From assembly GCF_004331385.1 (NCBI RefSeq), contig NZ_SJON01000003.1, positions 1-64,000 on the forward strand: a stretch of DNA of 64,000 bases, given 5' to 3'. Positions 57,039 to 64,000 of the stretch are shown here, in pieces. Position 1 is the stretch's first letter; every line of letters begins with the position of its first letter. The translations under genes and the position numbers were made by a program. Below the pieces are notes generated by a model. That model did not search any database, had not been told where the DNA came from, and saw only the letters and a program-made list of their open reading frames with translations. Source of the stretch: Enterobacter quasihormaechei. GTDB taxonomy: Bacteria; Pseudomonadota; Gammaproteobacteria; Enterobacterales; Enterobacteriaceae.

Positions 57039-57883
57039 TATTTCGCCGGTTCAACCGGCAGATCGTCCCGCGCGCCCCATTCGCTCCAGGCGCCGTCATA
57101 CAGCGTCACGTCATTCGCGCCAAGAGTTGCCAGCGCCAGAATCACCACGCAGGCCGTCACGCCGGAGCCGCAGCTGGAAATAATCGGACGATGCAGATCC
57201 ACGCCCTGACGTTCAAAAATGGCACGCAGTTCATCGGTGGTTTTAAGCTCGCCTTCAAACACCAGATCACCCCAGGGCACGTTCAGCGCACCCGGAATAT
57301 GGCCTCGCCTCAGCCCGGGACGTGGTTCATCCGCTTCAGCGTTAAAGCGGGGTGCTGGGCGCGCATCGACGATTTGCGCCGTCTTTTCGTGGCTGACGAC
57401 CAGCACGTCGGTCAGACGCTTCACCACGTGTGGGTCAAACGACGCGTCGAAATCGCCTTCCGGCAGCGTGACGTCACCCTGCTGGAGCGGCAGCTCATCG
57501 CGTTTCCAGCCCGCAAGCCCACCTGCCAGAATCGACACTTTTTCCACGCCGAAGTTTTTCAGCATCCACCACGCGCGCGGCGCGGAGAACAGATTGCCTT
57601 CATCGTAAACAACAAGATGTTTGTCTTTGCTGATGCCCAGCTCGCGCATCGCCACGGAAAACGCTTCCGGACGCGGCAGCATGTGCGGCAGGGGAGAGGT
57701 GTGATCGGAAAGCGCTTCGATATCAAAAAATACCGCGCCTGGCAGATGCCCTGCGCGGTATTCACCGGGAACGTCACGATGCTCTTGCCCCGGAGGGGCC
57801 ATGCGCGCATCAATAATCTGAACTTCCGGGTCGTCACCGTGCTCAATCAGCCAGTCGGCAGCGACAAAATATGAGGTGGACAT
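57038..57883 (-). CDS. sseA: 3-mercaptopyruvate sulfurtransferase SseA
   Basis: Transfers sulfur from 3-mercaptopyruvate to thiols or cyanide. The 281 residues have two rhodanese domains, the second with Cys238 in the loop CGSGVT, which marks mercaptopyruvate rather than thiosulfate preference. The ATG at 57883 has GGAGG close upstream and gives the E. coli length. A terminator hairpin lies between it and the GH4 gene, so it probably has its own promoter. It is fused by a TAATG overlap to the RpiR gene. Confidence 0.96.
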   Translation of the reverse strand: MSTSYFVAADWLIEHGDDPEVQIIDARMAPPGQEHRDVPGEYRAGHLPGAVFFDIEALSDHTSPLPHMLPRPEAFSVAMRELGISKDKHLVVYDEGNLFSAPRAWWMLKNFGVEKVSILAGGLAGWKRDELPLQQGDVTLPEGDFDASFDPHVVKRLTDVLVVSHEKTAQIVDARPAPRFNAEADEPRPGLRRGHIPGALNVPWGDLVFEGELKTTDELRAIFERQGVDLHRPIISSCGSGVTACVVILALATLGANDVTLYDGAWSEWGARDDLPVEPAK

Positions 57884-57904
57884 GGTTGCCTCCATTCTTT
57901 TCCG

Positions 57905-57942
57905 TAAAAAAGGATTGTCGGTGTTTTTTCTGACACCGACAA
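57905..57942 (-). terminator. Terminator behind the GH4 gene
   Basis: On the minus strand TTGTCGGTGT and ACACCGACAA form a perfect ten-pair stem with an eight-base loop, followed by TCC and a run of T. It should end the PTS-GH4 transcript before sseA. Confidence 0.75.
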
Positions 57943-57972
57943 GCTAACCACGTTCAACTCGCGAGCAAGCCC

Positions 57973-59340
57973 CTATTTTTTCACCGCTTCGCCGTCCTGC
58001 CAGGCCTTTTGCAGTGCAGGCCAGTAGTCGCGGTTGGCTTCGATCATCTCATCCAGGATCGCTTTCGCGTGTTCCATGGTCGGCACGGTGCGGTTCAGGG
58101 TGAACGCCTGAAGTGCTTTCTCATAGCTGCCTTCGATGGTCGCCTCAACCAGCAGCTGTTCAGAGGCCAGCTGCTGCTGTAAAAGCGTCTGGTGGAACAG
58201 CGGCACCCGACCCACGCGGACGGGCTCTGGTCCTTCGGAGGTAATATAGGCAGGCACTTCCACCACCGCATCATAAGGCAGGTTGGTAATCGCCCCGCGG
58301 TTTTCCACCATCACCAGATGACGCTGGCGCAGGTTGAACGCCAGCGAGCAGGCGACATCGACGATAAACTCACCGTGGACACCTACGTGGAAGGCATCCG
58401 GTAAAATTCCGGTGCGCTGGTACTCTTCGGCGGCGGCGAACAGCTTTTTCTCACGCCCGTTCATCACTTCATTGGCCCGGGTATAGTCGGGGTTCTGATG
58501 CTCCACAATCTGGTTCGGCATCAGGTAGTACTGTAGATACGGGTTCGGCAGATACTCCGGGAAGTTATCCATAATCGGCTTGATGTTGCGCCAGGTTTTC
58601 ACCCACGACGGATCCGAGTGCTGCGGGTCGGTTTTTGCAGCATCTTCCGTCAGCAGGCCAAACTTCGCGATATGTTTACGCAGCTCCGGTAATTTGTCCT
58701 CGCCGTCCACCAGCACACGGGTAAACCAGCCGAAGTGGTTGAGACCAAAATAGTCCACCTCCAGCCTGCGACGATCCACGCCCAGTATGGCCCCCATATT
58801 ACGCATCGCCGCGACCGGCATATCGCAGATGTTCAGCACCCGTGCGTTGGGGCGCAGGCGACGCACGCCTTCCGCAACAATCGCCGCCGGGTTGGAGTAG
58901 TTCACGATCCACGCTTTCTCGTGTGCGTAGCGTTCCACTCGATCGATAAGCTCGACCATCGGCAGGATCGTGCGCAGGCCATACGCCAGACCTCCTGGGC
59001 CGCAGGTTTCCTGGCCGACCACGCCGTGGCGCAGCGGAATTTTTTCATCCTGCTCGCGCATTTTGTACTGCCCGACGCGCATCTGGGCAAAAACAAAGTG
59101 CGCGCCGCTGAAGGCCACTTCCGGGTCGCTGGTGACGGTGAATTTGATGCTCTGGCTGTGGTCGCGAATGACCTTCTCCACCACGGGCGCAATGGTCTTC
59201 TGACGCGCCTCGTCGATGTCGTACAGGCGGATCTCTGCCAGAGGGAAATCATCCAGGCGTACCATCAGGCTTTTCACAATACCCGGCGTATAGGTGCTGC
59301 CGCCGCCGGCAATCGACAGAATAAAGGGGGGTGTAAACAT
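57973..59340 (-). CDS. Family 4 6-phospho-alpha-glucosidase
   Basis: GH4 enzyme of 455 residues that uses NAD+ and Mn2+ to cleave phosphorylated alpha-glucosides delivered by the PTS. The NAD fold is IAGGGSTYTPG at the N-terminus. Metal ligands are Cys172 in NICDMP and His202 in NHFGW, and CGPGG is near residue 113. The CDMP form is the one found in 6-phospho-alpha-glucosidases such as Klebsiella AglB and Bacillus GlvA. It starts 12 bases after the permease stop. Confidence 0.9.
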   Translation of the reverse strand: MFTPPFILSIAGGGSTYTPGIVKSLMVRLDDFPLAEIRLYDIDEARQKTIAPVVEKVIRDHSQSIKFTVTSDPEVAFSGAHFVFAQMRVGQYKMREQDEKIPLRHGVVGQETCGPGGLAYGLRTILPMVELIDRVERYAHEKAWIVNYSNPAAIVAEGVRRLRPNARVLNICDMPVAAMRNMGAILGVDRRRLEVDYFGLNHFGWFTRVLVDGEDKLPELRKHIAKFGLLTEDAAKTDPQHSDPSWVKTWRNIKPIMDNFPEYLPNPYLQYYLMPNQIVEHQNPDYTRANEVMNGREKKLFAAAEEYQRTGILPDAFHVGVHGEFIVDVACSLAFNLRQRHLVMVENRGAITNLPYDAVVEVPAYITSEGPEPVRVGRVPLFHQTLLQQQLASEQLLVEATIEGSYEKALQAFTLNRTVPTMEHAKAILDEMIEANRDYWPALQKAWQDGEAVKK

Positions 59341-59352
59341 TTTTAGCTCCTT

Positions 59353-60897
59353 TCAGAGAAACGTCTCAACGGCTTCTCGCATTTTTTTGACATGCAGCCC
59401 GTAGACCACCTGAACGTTGTTACCTTGTTTGATAACCCCTTTCGCCCCGGTCGCTTTCAGGCGCGGTTCGTCGATGATGTCGACGTCCTTCACCGTGACG
59501 CGTAAGCGGGTGTAGCAGTTATCAACGACTTCAATATTTTCCCGGCCGCCCAGACCCACCACGATGGATTCGCCCAGCCCGTCGTTATTCCCCTTCGCCT
59601 GGTACTCCTGCTTGCTGTAGAGGCGCGTCTCCCGATCCTCATCTTCACGGCCCGGCGTTTTCATGTTGAAACGCAGGATCAGGAAGCGGAACACCACGAA
59701 GTAGAGGGCAAACATGATCAGCCCCACCACGATGTACATTGGCCAGTTGGATTTCTCCGTGCCGAGCGGCAGGTTGTAGAGGATGAAATCGATAATTCCG
59801 TTGGCGCCGATGGCGTGAACGCCAAACAGCGAGAACAGCATCATGCCGATGCCGGTCAGCACCGCATGCACCACGAACAGCAGCGGGGCGACAAACAGGA
59901 AGGAGAATTCAATCGGCTCGGTTACGCCGACCAGCAGCGAGGTCAGCGCCGCCGGGATCAGAATGGCCTTCGCAATCGCCTTACGCTCTGGCTTCGCGGT
60001 CATGTACATCGCCAGCGCGGCGGCGGGCAGGCCAAACATCTTGCTGATGCCGCGCGCATCCCATACCACGGTGCTGCTGAGCTGTTTGACGTCCGGGCAG
60101 GCCATCTCGGCGAAGTAGATATTGCGCGCCCCCTGGTAAGCCGTGCCGCACACCTCCTGCGTGCCGCCCAGTTCGGTATACAGGAACGGCGTATAGACCA
60201 GATGATGCAGGCCCGTCGGTACCAGAATGCGCTCAAGGAAACCGTAGATCGCCACGCCGAACGGACCAGAGCCTTTAATAGCCAGCGCCAGGGCGCTAAT
60301 CCCGTGCTGCGCGTATGGCCAGAGTTCGCTCATGACCACGCCGAGCAGCATAGAGACGGGCAGCATGACAATCGCCACAAAGCAGTGGCCGGAGTAAATC
60401 GCCATCGCGCCGTTAAACTGTACGCCGGAATATTTGTTGTACAAATAACCGGAGAGCGCCCCGGTCAGGATCCCGGCGAAAACGCCCATCTCCAGCACCT
60501 GGACGCCCAGCACCATGCTTTGTCCGGCGGCTTTCATCTGCTCAGCCGGAGCCAGTTCACCCTGAAGCTGTAGCGTCACGTTCATCGCGTTAATGAATAC
60601 GATGAAGGTCACCAGCCCAATCAGCGCCGCGTAGCCTTTGTCTCGCGTTGCCAGTCCAATGGGGATCCCGACGGCAAACACCAGCGCCAGGTTGACCAGC
60701 ACCGACACGGCAGATTTGGCGATCAGCTGGCCCACATTCTGGATCAGCGGATGGCCGAGAAACGGCAGGTACTCGGCCAGATTGCCGTTACCCAGTACAT
60801 TGCCAAAGGCGATAAACAGGCCGACGATGGGTAAGATAAGTACAGGTCCATAAAGTGATTTTCCGAAATTTTGTAGGGCGTTCACGGCTCGTTTCAT
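59353..60897 (-). CDS. Alpha-glucoside-type PTS permease EIICB
   Basis: Sugar permease of 514 residues: EIIC (about ten membrane spans, with VGVTEPIEFSFLF) and a C-terminal EIIB domain with the phosphorylated Cys461 in VDNCYTRLRV. There is no EIIA domain, so it should depend on EIIA-Glc. The ATG at 60897 (MKRAVNALQNFGKSLYGP) fits the family; nine further in-frame codons lie upstream. The adjacent GH4 enzyme suggests maltose, sucrose isomers or similar alpha-glucosides. The exact sugar cannot be read. Confidence 0.88.
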   Translation of the reverse strand: MKRAVNALQNFGKSLYGPVLILPIVGLFIAFGNVLGNGNLAEYLPFLGHPLIQNVGQLIAKSAVSVLVNLALVFAVGIPIGLATRDKGYAALIGLVTFIVFINAMNVTLQLQGELAPAEQMKAAGQSMVLGVQVLEMGVFAGILTGALSGYLYNKYSGVQFNGAMAIYSGHCFVAIVMLPVSMLLGVVMSELWPYAQHGISALALAIKGSGPFGVAIYGFLERILVPTGLHHLVYTPFLYTELGGTQEVCGTAYQGARNIYFAEMACPDVKQLSSTVVWDARGISKMFGLPAAALAMYMTAKPERKAIAKAILIPAALTSLLVGVTEPIEFSFLFVAPLLFVVHAVLTGIGMMLFSLFGVHAIGANGIIDFILYNLPLGTEKSNWPMYIVVGLIMFALYFVVFRFLILRFNMKTPGREDEDRETRLYSKQEYQAKGNNDGLGESIVVGLGGRENIEVVDNCYTRLRVTVKDVDIIDEPRLKATGAKGVIKQGNNVQVVYGLHVKKMREAVETFL

Positions 60898-61011
60898 GGC
60901 TTTCTCTCTTATTGAACCGCGCACTCGGGGTGCGTCATGGGCATAAAACTAGCAGGCTCAGCGCGAGTTTATCCAGCTATCTTGTTGTTTTAAAAACAAA
61001 TGACGTGAAAG

Positions 61012-61023
61012 GTAACATGTTAC
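61012..61023. promoter_or_regulatory. Palindrome upstream of the PTS permease
   Basis: GTAACATGTTAC is a perfect 12-base palindrome about 115 bases upstream of the permease start. An imperfect palindrome TTGTTGTTTTAAAAACAA lies at 60982-60999. Either could bind the RpiR regulator encoded downstream. The 289-base gap 60898-61186 also contains the yfhM promoter. Confidence 0.35.
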
Positions 61024-61186
61024 GTTACGCCGTGTGATCGCGCTTCCAATCCCCACAGGTGAGCGCGATGCAATTCTGCGAGGCGTTTTCCAGATTATAA
61101 AATTGGACTTTTTGTATTAACGAAACTTGCGGATAATACTTATCCGGACGACGACCAACAGGCCCCCCTCAGGCCAGGGACACAGG

Positions 61187-64000
61187 ATGAAACCGTTTCG
61201 CTTAGCCGCGATCTCTCTCGCGCTGCTCACCACCTTTACGCTTGTCGGCTGTGATAACAGCGACGATAAACCTCAGGCCGCTGCGCCCGCAGCGTCTACG
61301 GCATCACAACAGAAAGCCCCGGAAAAAGCTGATCCTGAAAAGCTGGCTAAGCTGGCCGCGCAGAGTCAGGGCAAGGCGTTGACGCTGCTGGATGCTTCTG
61401 AAGTGCAACTCGACGGCGCCGCGACGCTGGTTCTGACCTTCTCTGTACCTCTGAAACCCGATCAGGATTTCGCCAAAACGGTGCACGTGGTGGATAAGAA
61501 AAGCGGGAAGGTGGACGGTGCATGGGAATTGGCGCCCAATCTTAAGGAGCTGCGCCTGCGCCACCTGGAGCCGAATCGTAATCTGGTCGTCACCGTTGAG
61601 CATGGCCTACAGGCACTGAATAACGCAACCTTCGATAAGAGCTATGAAAAGGCGCTTACGACACGGGATATTGAGCCGACGGTCGGATTCGCCAGCCGCG
61701 GTTCGCTGCTGCCGGGCAAAGTGGTGGAAGGGTTGCCGGTGATGGCGCTTAACGTCAGCAACGTGGACGTCAACTTCTACCGCGTGAAGCCGGAGTCGCT
61801 GGCCTCGTTTGTCAGCCAGTGGGAGTACCGTAACTCGCTGACCAACTGGGAATCCGACAACCTGCTGAAGATGGCGGAACTGGTCTATACCGGCCGTTTC
61901 GACCTCAACCCGGCGCGCAACACGCGTGAAAAACTGCTTTTGCCGCTCAAAGAGATTAAGCCGCTCCAGCAGTCTGGCGTCTATATCGCCGTGATGAATC
62001 AAGCCGGTCACTATAACTACAGTAACGCCGCGACGCTCTTTACCTTAAGTGATATTGGGCTGTCCGCTCACCGTTATCATAACCGCCTGGACATCTTCAC
62101 CCAGAGTCTTGAAAACGGTGCGGCGCAGTCAGGCGTGACCGTTACCCTGCTGAACGATAAAGGGCAGACCCTTGCCGAGGCGAACAGCGACGCCGACGGT
62201 CATGCGAAACTGGAAACCGATAAAGAAGCCGCGCTGATCCTGGCCAGCAAAGACGGCCAGACCACGCTTCTTGACCTCAAGCTTCCGGCGCTGGATCTGG
62301 CGGAATTTGATATCGCCGGCAAGCCCGGGTACAGCAAGCAGTTCTTTATGTTTGGCCCGCGCGATCTCTATCGTCCGGGTGAAACGGTGATCCTTAACGG
62401 CCTGCTGCGCGACAGCGACGGAAAACCGCTTCCCGATCAGCCGGTAAAACTTGACGTGCTGCGTCCGGACGGACAGGTAGCACGTACGGTCGTTGTGCAA
62501 CCCGAGAACGGTCTCTATCGCTTCAACTATCCGCTTGATAGCGGCGCCCAGACCGGCATGTGGCATATTCGCGCAAATACGGGCGATAACCAGCAGCGCA
62601 TGTGGGATTTCCACGTCGAAGACTTTATGCCTGAGCGTATGGCGCTGAATCTGACCGGGCAAAAAACACCGGTTTCCCCGCAGGATAATGTGGACTTTAA
62701 CGTGGTGGGCTATTACCTGTATGGCGCACCGGCTAACGGCAATGCTCTGCAAGGACAGCTTTTCCTGCGCCCGCTACGCGACGCCGTTCCTGCACTGCCT
62801 GGCTTCCAGTTTGGTGATATTGCCGAGGAAAACCTGAGCCGCAGCCTGGATGAAGTACAGCTTACGCTGGACGAAAAGGGTCGCGGGCAGGTAACCACCG
62901 AAAGCCAGTGGAAAGATACGCACTCGCCGCTGCAACTGATTTTGCAGGCCAGCCTGCTGGAATCAGGCGGGCGTCCGGTGACACGACGCGCTGAGCAGGC
63001 TATCTGGCCTGCGGCTGAACTCCCGGGGATCCGCCCACAGTTCGCCAGCAAGGCCGTTTATGACTACCGTACCGATACCACCGTCAACCAGCCGATCGTC
63101 GATGAGAACGGCAACGCCAGCTTTGACATTGTCTATGCCGATGCCAGCGGGGCGAAAAAAGCGGTATCCGGCTTGCAGGTGCGTCTTATCCGTGAGCGCC
63201 GTGACTACTTCTGGAACTGGTCCGAGAGTGAGGGCTGGCAGTCTCAGTTCGATCAAAAAGATCTGGTTGAGGGCGAGCAGGAGCTTAACCTCAAGGCCGA
63301 TGAAACCGGAAAAGTCACCTTCCCGGTGGAGTGGGGCTCATACCGTCTGGAAGTGAAAGCGCCTGATGACATGGTCAGCAGCGTACGCTTCTGGGCCGGT
63401 TACAGCTGGCAGGATAACAGCGATGGCACGGGCGCTGCACGTCCAGACCGCGTAACGCTGAAGCTGGATAAACCCGCTTATCAGCCGGGCGATACCATTA
63501 ACCTGCACATTGCGGCCCCGGCAGCAGGCAAGGGCTATGCGATGATCGAATCCAGCGAAGGACCGCTGTGGTGGAAAGAGATCGACGTGCCGGCAAACGG
63601 TCTGGATCTCTCTATTCCGGTGGATAAAGCCTGGAAGCGTCACGATCTCTATCTCAGCACGCTGGTGGTTCGTCCCGGCGATAAATCCAAATCCGCCACG
63701 CCGAAGCGCGCGGTTGGATTGCTGCACCTGCCGATGGGCGACGAAAATCGTCGTCTCAACATTGCCCTTGAGAATCCGCAAAAAATGCGCCCGAACCAGA
63801 CGCTTTCAGTGAAGGTGAAGGCCAGCGTGAAAGAGGGAGCTGTGCCGCAGAAAGTCAATGTGCTGGTCTCGGCCGTTGATAGCGGCGTGCTGAACATCAC
63901 CGACTACGTTACGCCGGATCCGTGGGAAGCTTTCTTCGGCCAGAAGCGCTATGGCGCGGATATCTATGATGTTTACGGCCAGGTTATTGAGGGCCAGGGC
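61187..64000 (+). CDS. yfhM: Bacterial alpha-2-macroglobulin YfhM, 5' part
   Basis: Large periplasmic lipoprotein thought to trap proteases, cut by the window end after 938 codons of about 1650. The signal peptide has the lipobox LVGC with Cys22, followed by Asp, the inner-membrane retention signal. The visible part carries MG domains and matches E. coli YfhM closely (LRLRHLEPNRNLVVTVEH, FDLNPARNTREKLLLP, FFGQKRYGADIYDVYG at the end). The bait region and thioester motif CLEQ would lie beyond the window. AGGCCAGGG and CAGG precede the ATG. It is expected to be followed by pbpC. Confidence 0.95.
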   Translation, partial: MKPFRLAAISLALLTTFTLVGCDNSDDKPQAAAPAASTASQQKAPEKADPEKLAKLAAQSQGKALTLLDASEVQLDGAATLVLTFSVPLKPDQDFAKTVHVVDKKSGKVDGAWELAPNLKELRLRHLEPNRNLVVTVEHGLQALNNATFDKSYEKALTTRDIEPTVGFASRGSLLPGKVVEGLPVMALNVSNVDVNFYRVKPESLASFVSQWEYRNSLTNWESDNLLKMAELVYTGRFDLNPARNTREKLLLPLKEIKPLQQSGVYIAVMNQAGHYNYSNAATLFTLSDIGLSAHRYHNRLDIFTQSLENGAAQSGVTVTLLNDKGQTLAEANSDADGHAKLETDKEAALILASKDGQTTLLDLKLPALDLAEFDIAGKPGYSKQFFMFGPRDLYRPGETVILNGLLRDSDGKPLPDQPVKLDVLRPDGQVARTVVVQPENGLYRFNYPLDSGAQTGMWHIRANTGDNQQRMWDFHVEDFMPERMALNLTGQKTPVSPQDNVDFNVVGYYLYGAPANGNALQGQLFLRPLRDAVPALPGFQFGDIAEENLSRSLDEVQLTLDEKGRGQVTTESQWKDTHSPLQLILQASLLESGGRPVTRRAEQAIWPAAELPGIRPQFASKAVYDYRTDTTVNQPIVDENGNASFDIVYADASGAKKAVSGLQVRLIRERRDYFWNWSESEGWQSQFDQKDLVEGEQELNLKADETGKVTFPVEWGSYRLEVKAPDDMVSSVRFWAGYSWQDNSDGTGAARPDRVTLKLDKPAYQPGDTINLHIAAPAAGKGYAMIESSEGPLWWKEIDVPANGLDLSIPVDKAWKRHDLYLSTLVVRPGDKSKSATPKRAVGLLHLPMGDENRRLNIALENPQKMRPNQTLSVKVKASVKEGAVPQKVNVLVSAVDSGVLNITDYVTPDPWEAFFGQKRYGADIYDVYGQVIEGQG

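Overview
The window is enterobacterial core chromosome. Protein sequences and gene order follow the E. coli K-12 region from kgtP to yfhM (near 57-58 min) almost gene for gene, but with insertions and losses that point to Enterobacter or a close relative such as Lelliottia or Leclercia. Base composition looks even throughout. I see no phage, insertion sequence, CRISPR array, tRNA or rRNA.

Layout. 1-9.8 kb: a DUF4385 gene, kgtP (2-oxoglutarate uptake), yfiM, pssA, patZ, tapT, trxC, yfiF and ung. 9.8-14.3 kb: grcA behind two FNR sites, srmB, yfiC and nadB. 14.3-24.3 kb: the sigma-E operon rpoE-rseABC behind a sigma-E promoter, then lepA-lepB, rnc-era-recO-pdxJ-acpS and yfhL. 24.3-28.8 kb: an RpiR-type regulator (yfhH) divergent from murQ and a MurNAc-type PTS permease, then pgpC and tadA. 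28.7-34.4 kb: mltF and purL with a PurR operator. 34.4-38.9 kb: the small RNA GlmY with a sigma-54 promoter and three GlrR-type sites, followed by glrK-qseG-glrR-glnB. 38.9-44.8 kb: hmp with an NsrR site, glyA with a PurR-like site, yphA, hcaT and csiE. 44.9-48.2 kb: a zevAB-type metal transporter, suhB and trmJ. 48.3-54.0 kb: the complete iscRSUA-hscBA-fdx-iscX cluster behind two abutting IscR boxes. 54.1-64.0 kb: pepB, sseB, an alpha-glucoside PTS/GH4 cluster with sseA and an RpiR regulator at its downstream end, and the first part of yfhM, which runs off the window.

The main differences from the E. coli layout as I remember it are murQ plus permease beside yfhH, loss of hcaR-hcaEFCBD between hcaT and yphA, zevAB beside csiE, and the PTS/GH4/RpiR genes around sseA. 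Three related BIMEs (paired REP elements) of about 70 bp sit in intergenic gaps. I found no clearly undescribed multi-gene system. The most useful leads are regulatory: the twin palindromes and CRP-like site between yfhH and murQ, the glmY control region, the sseA-rpiR coupling, and a perfect palindrome just upstream of the first gene.
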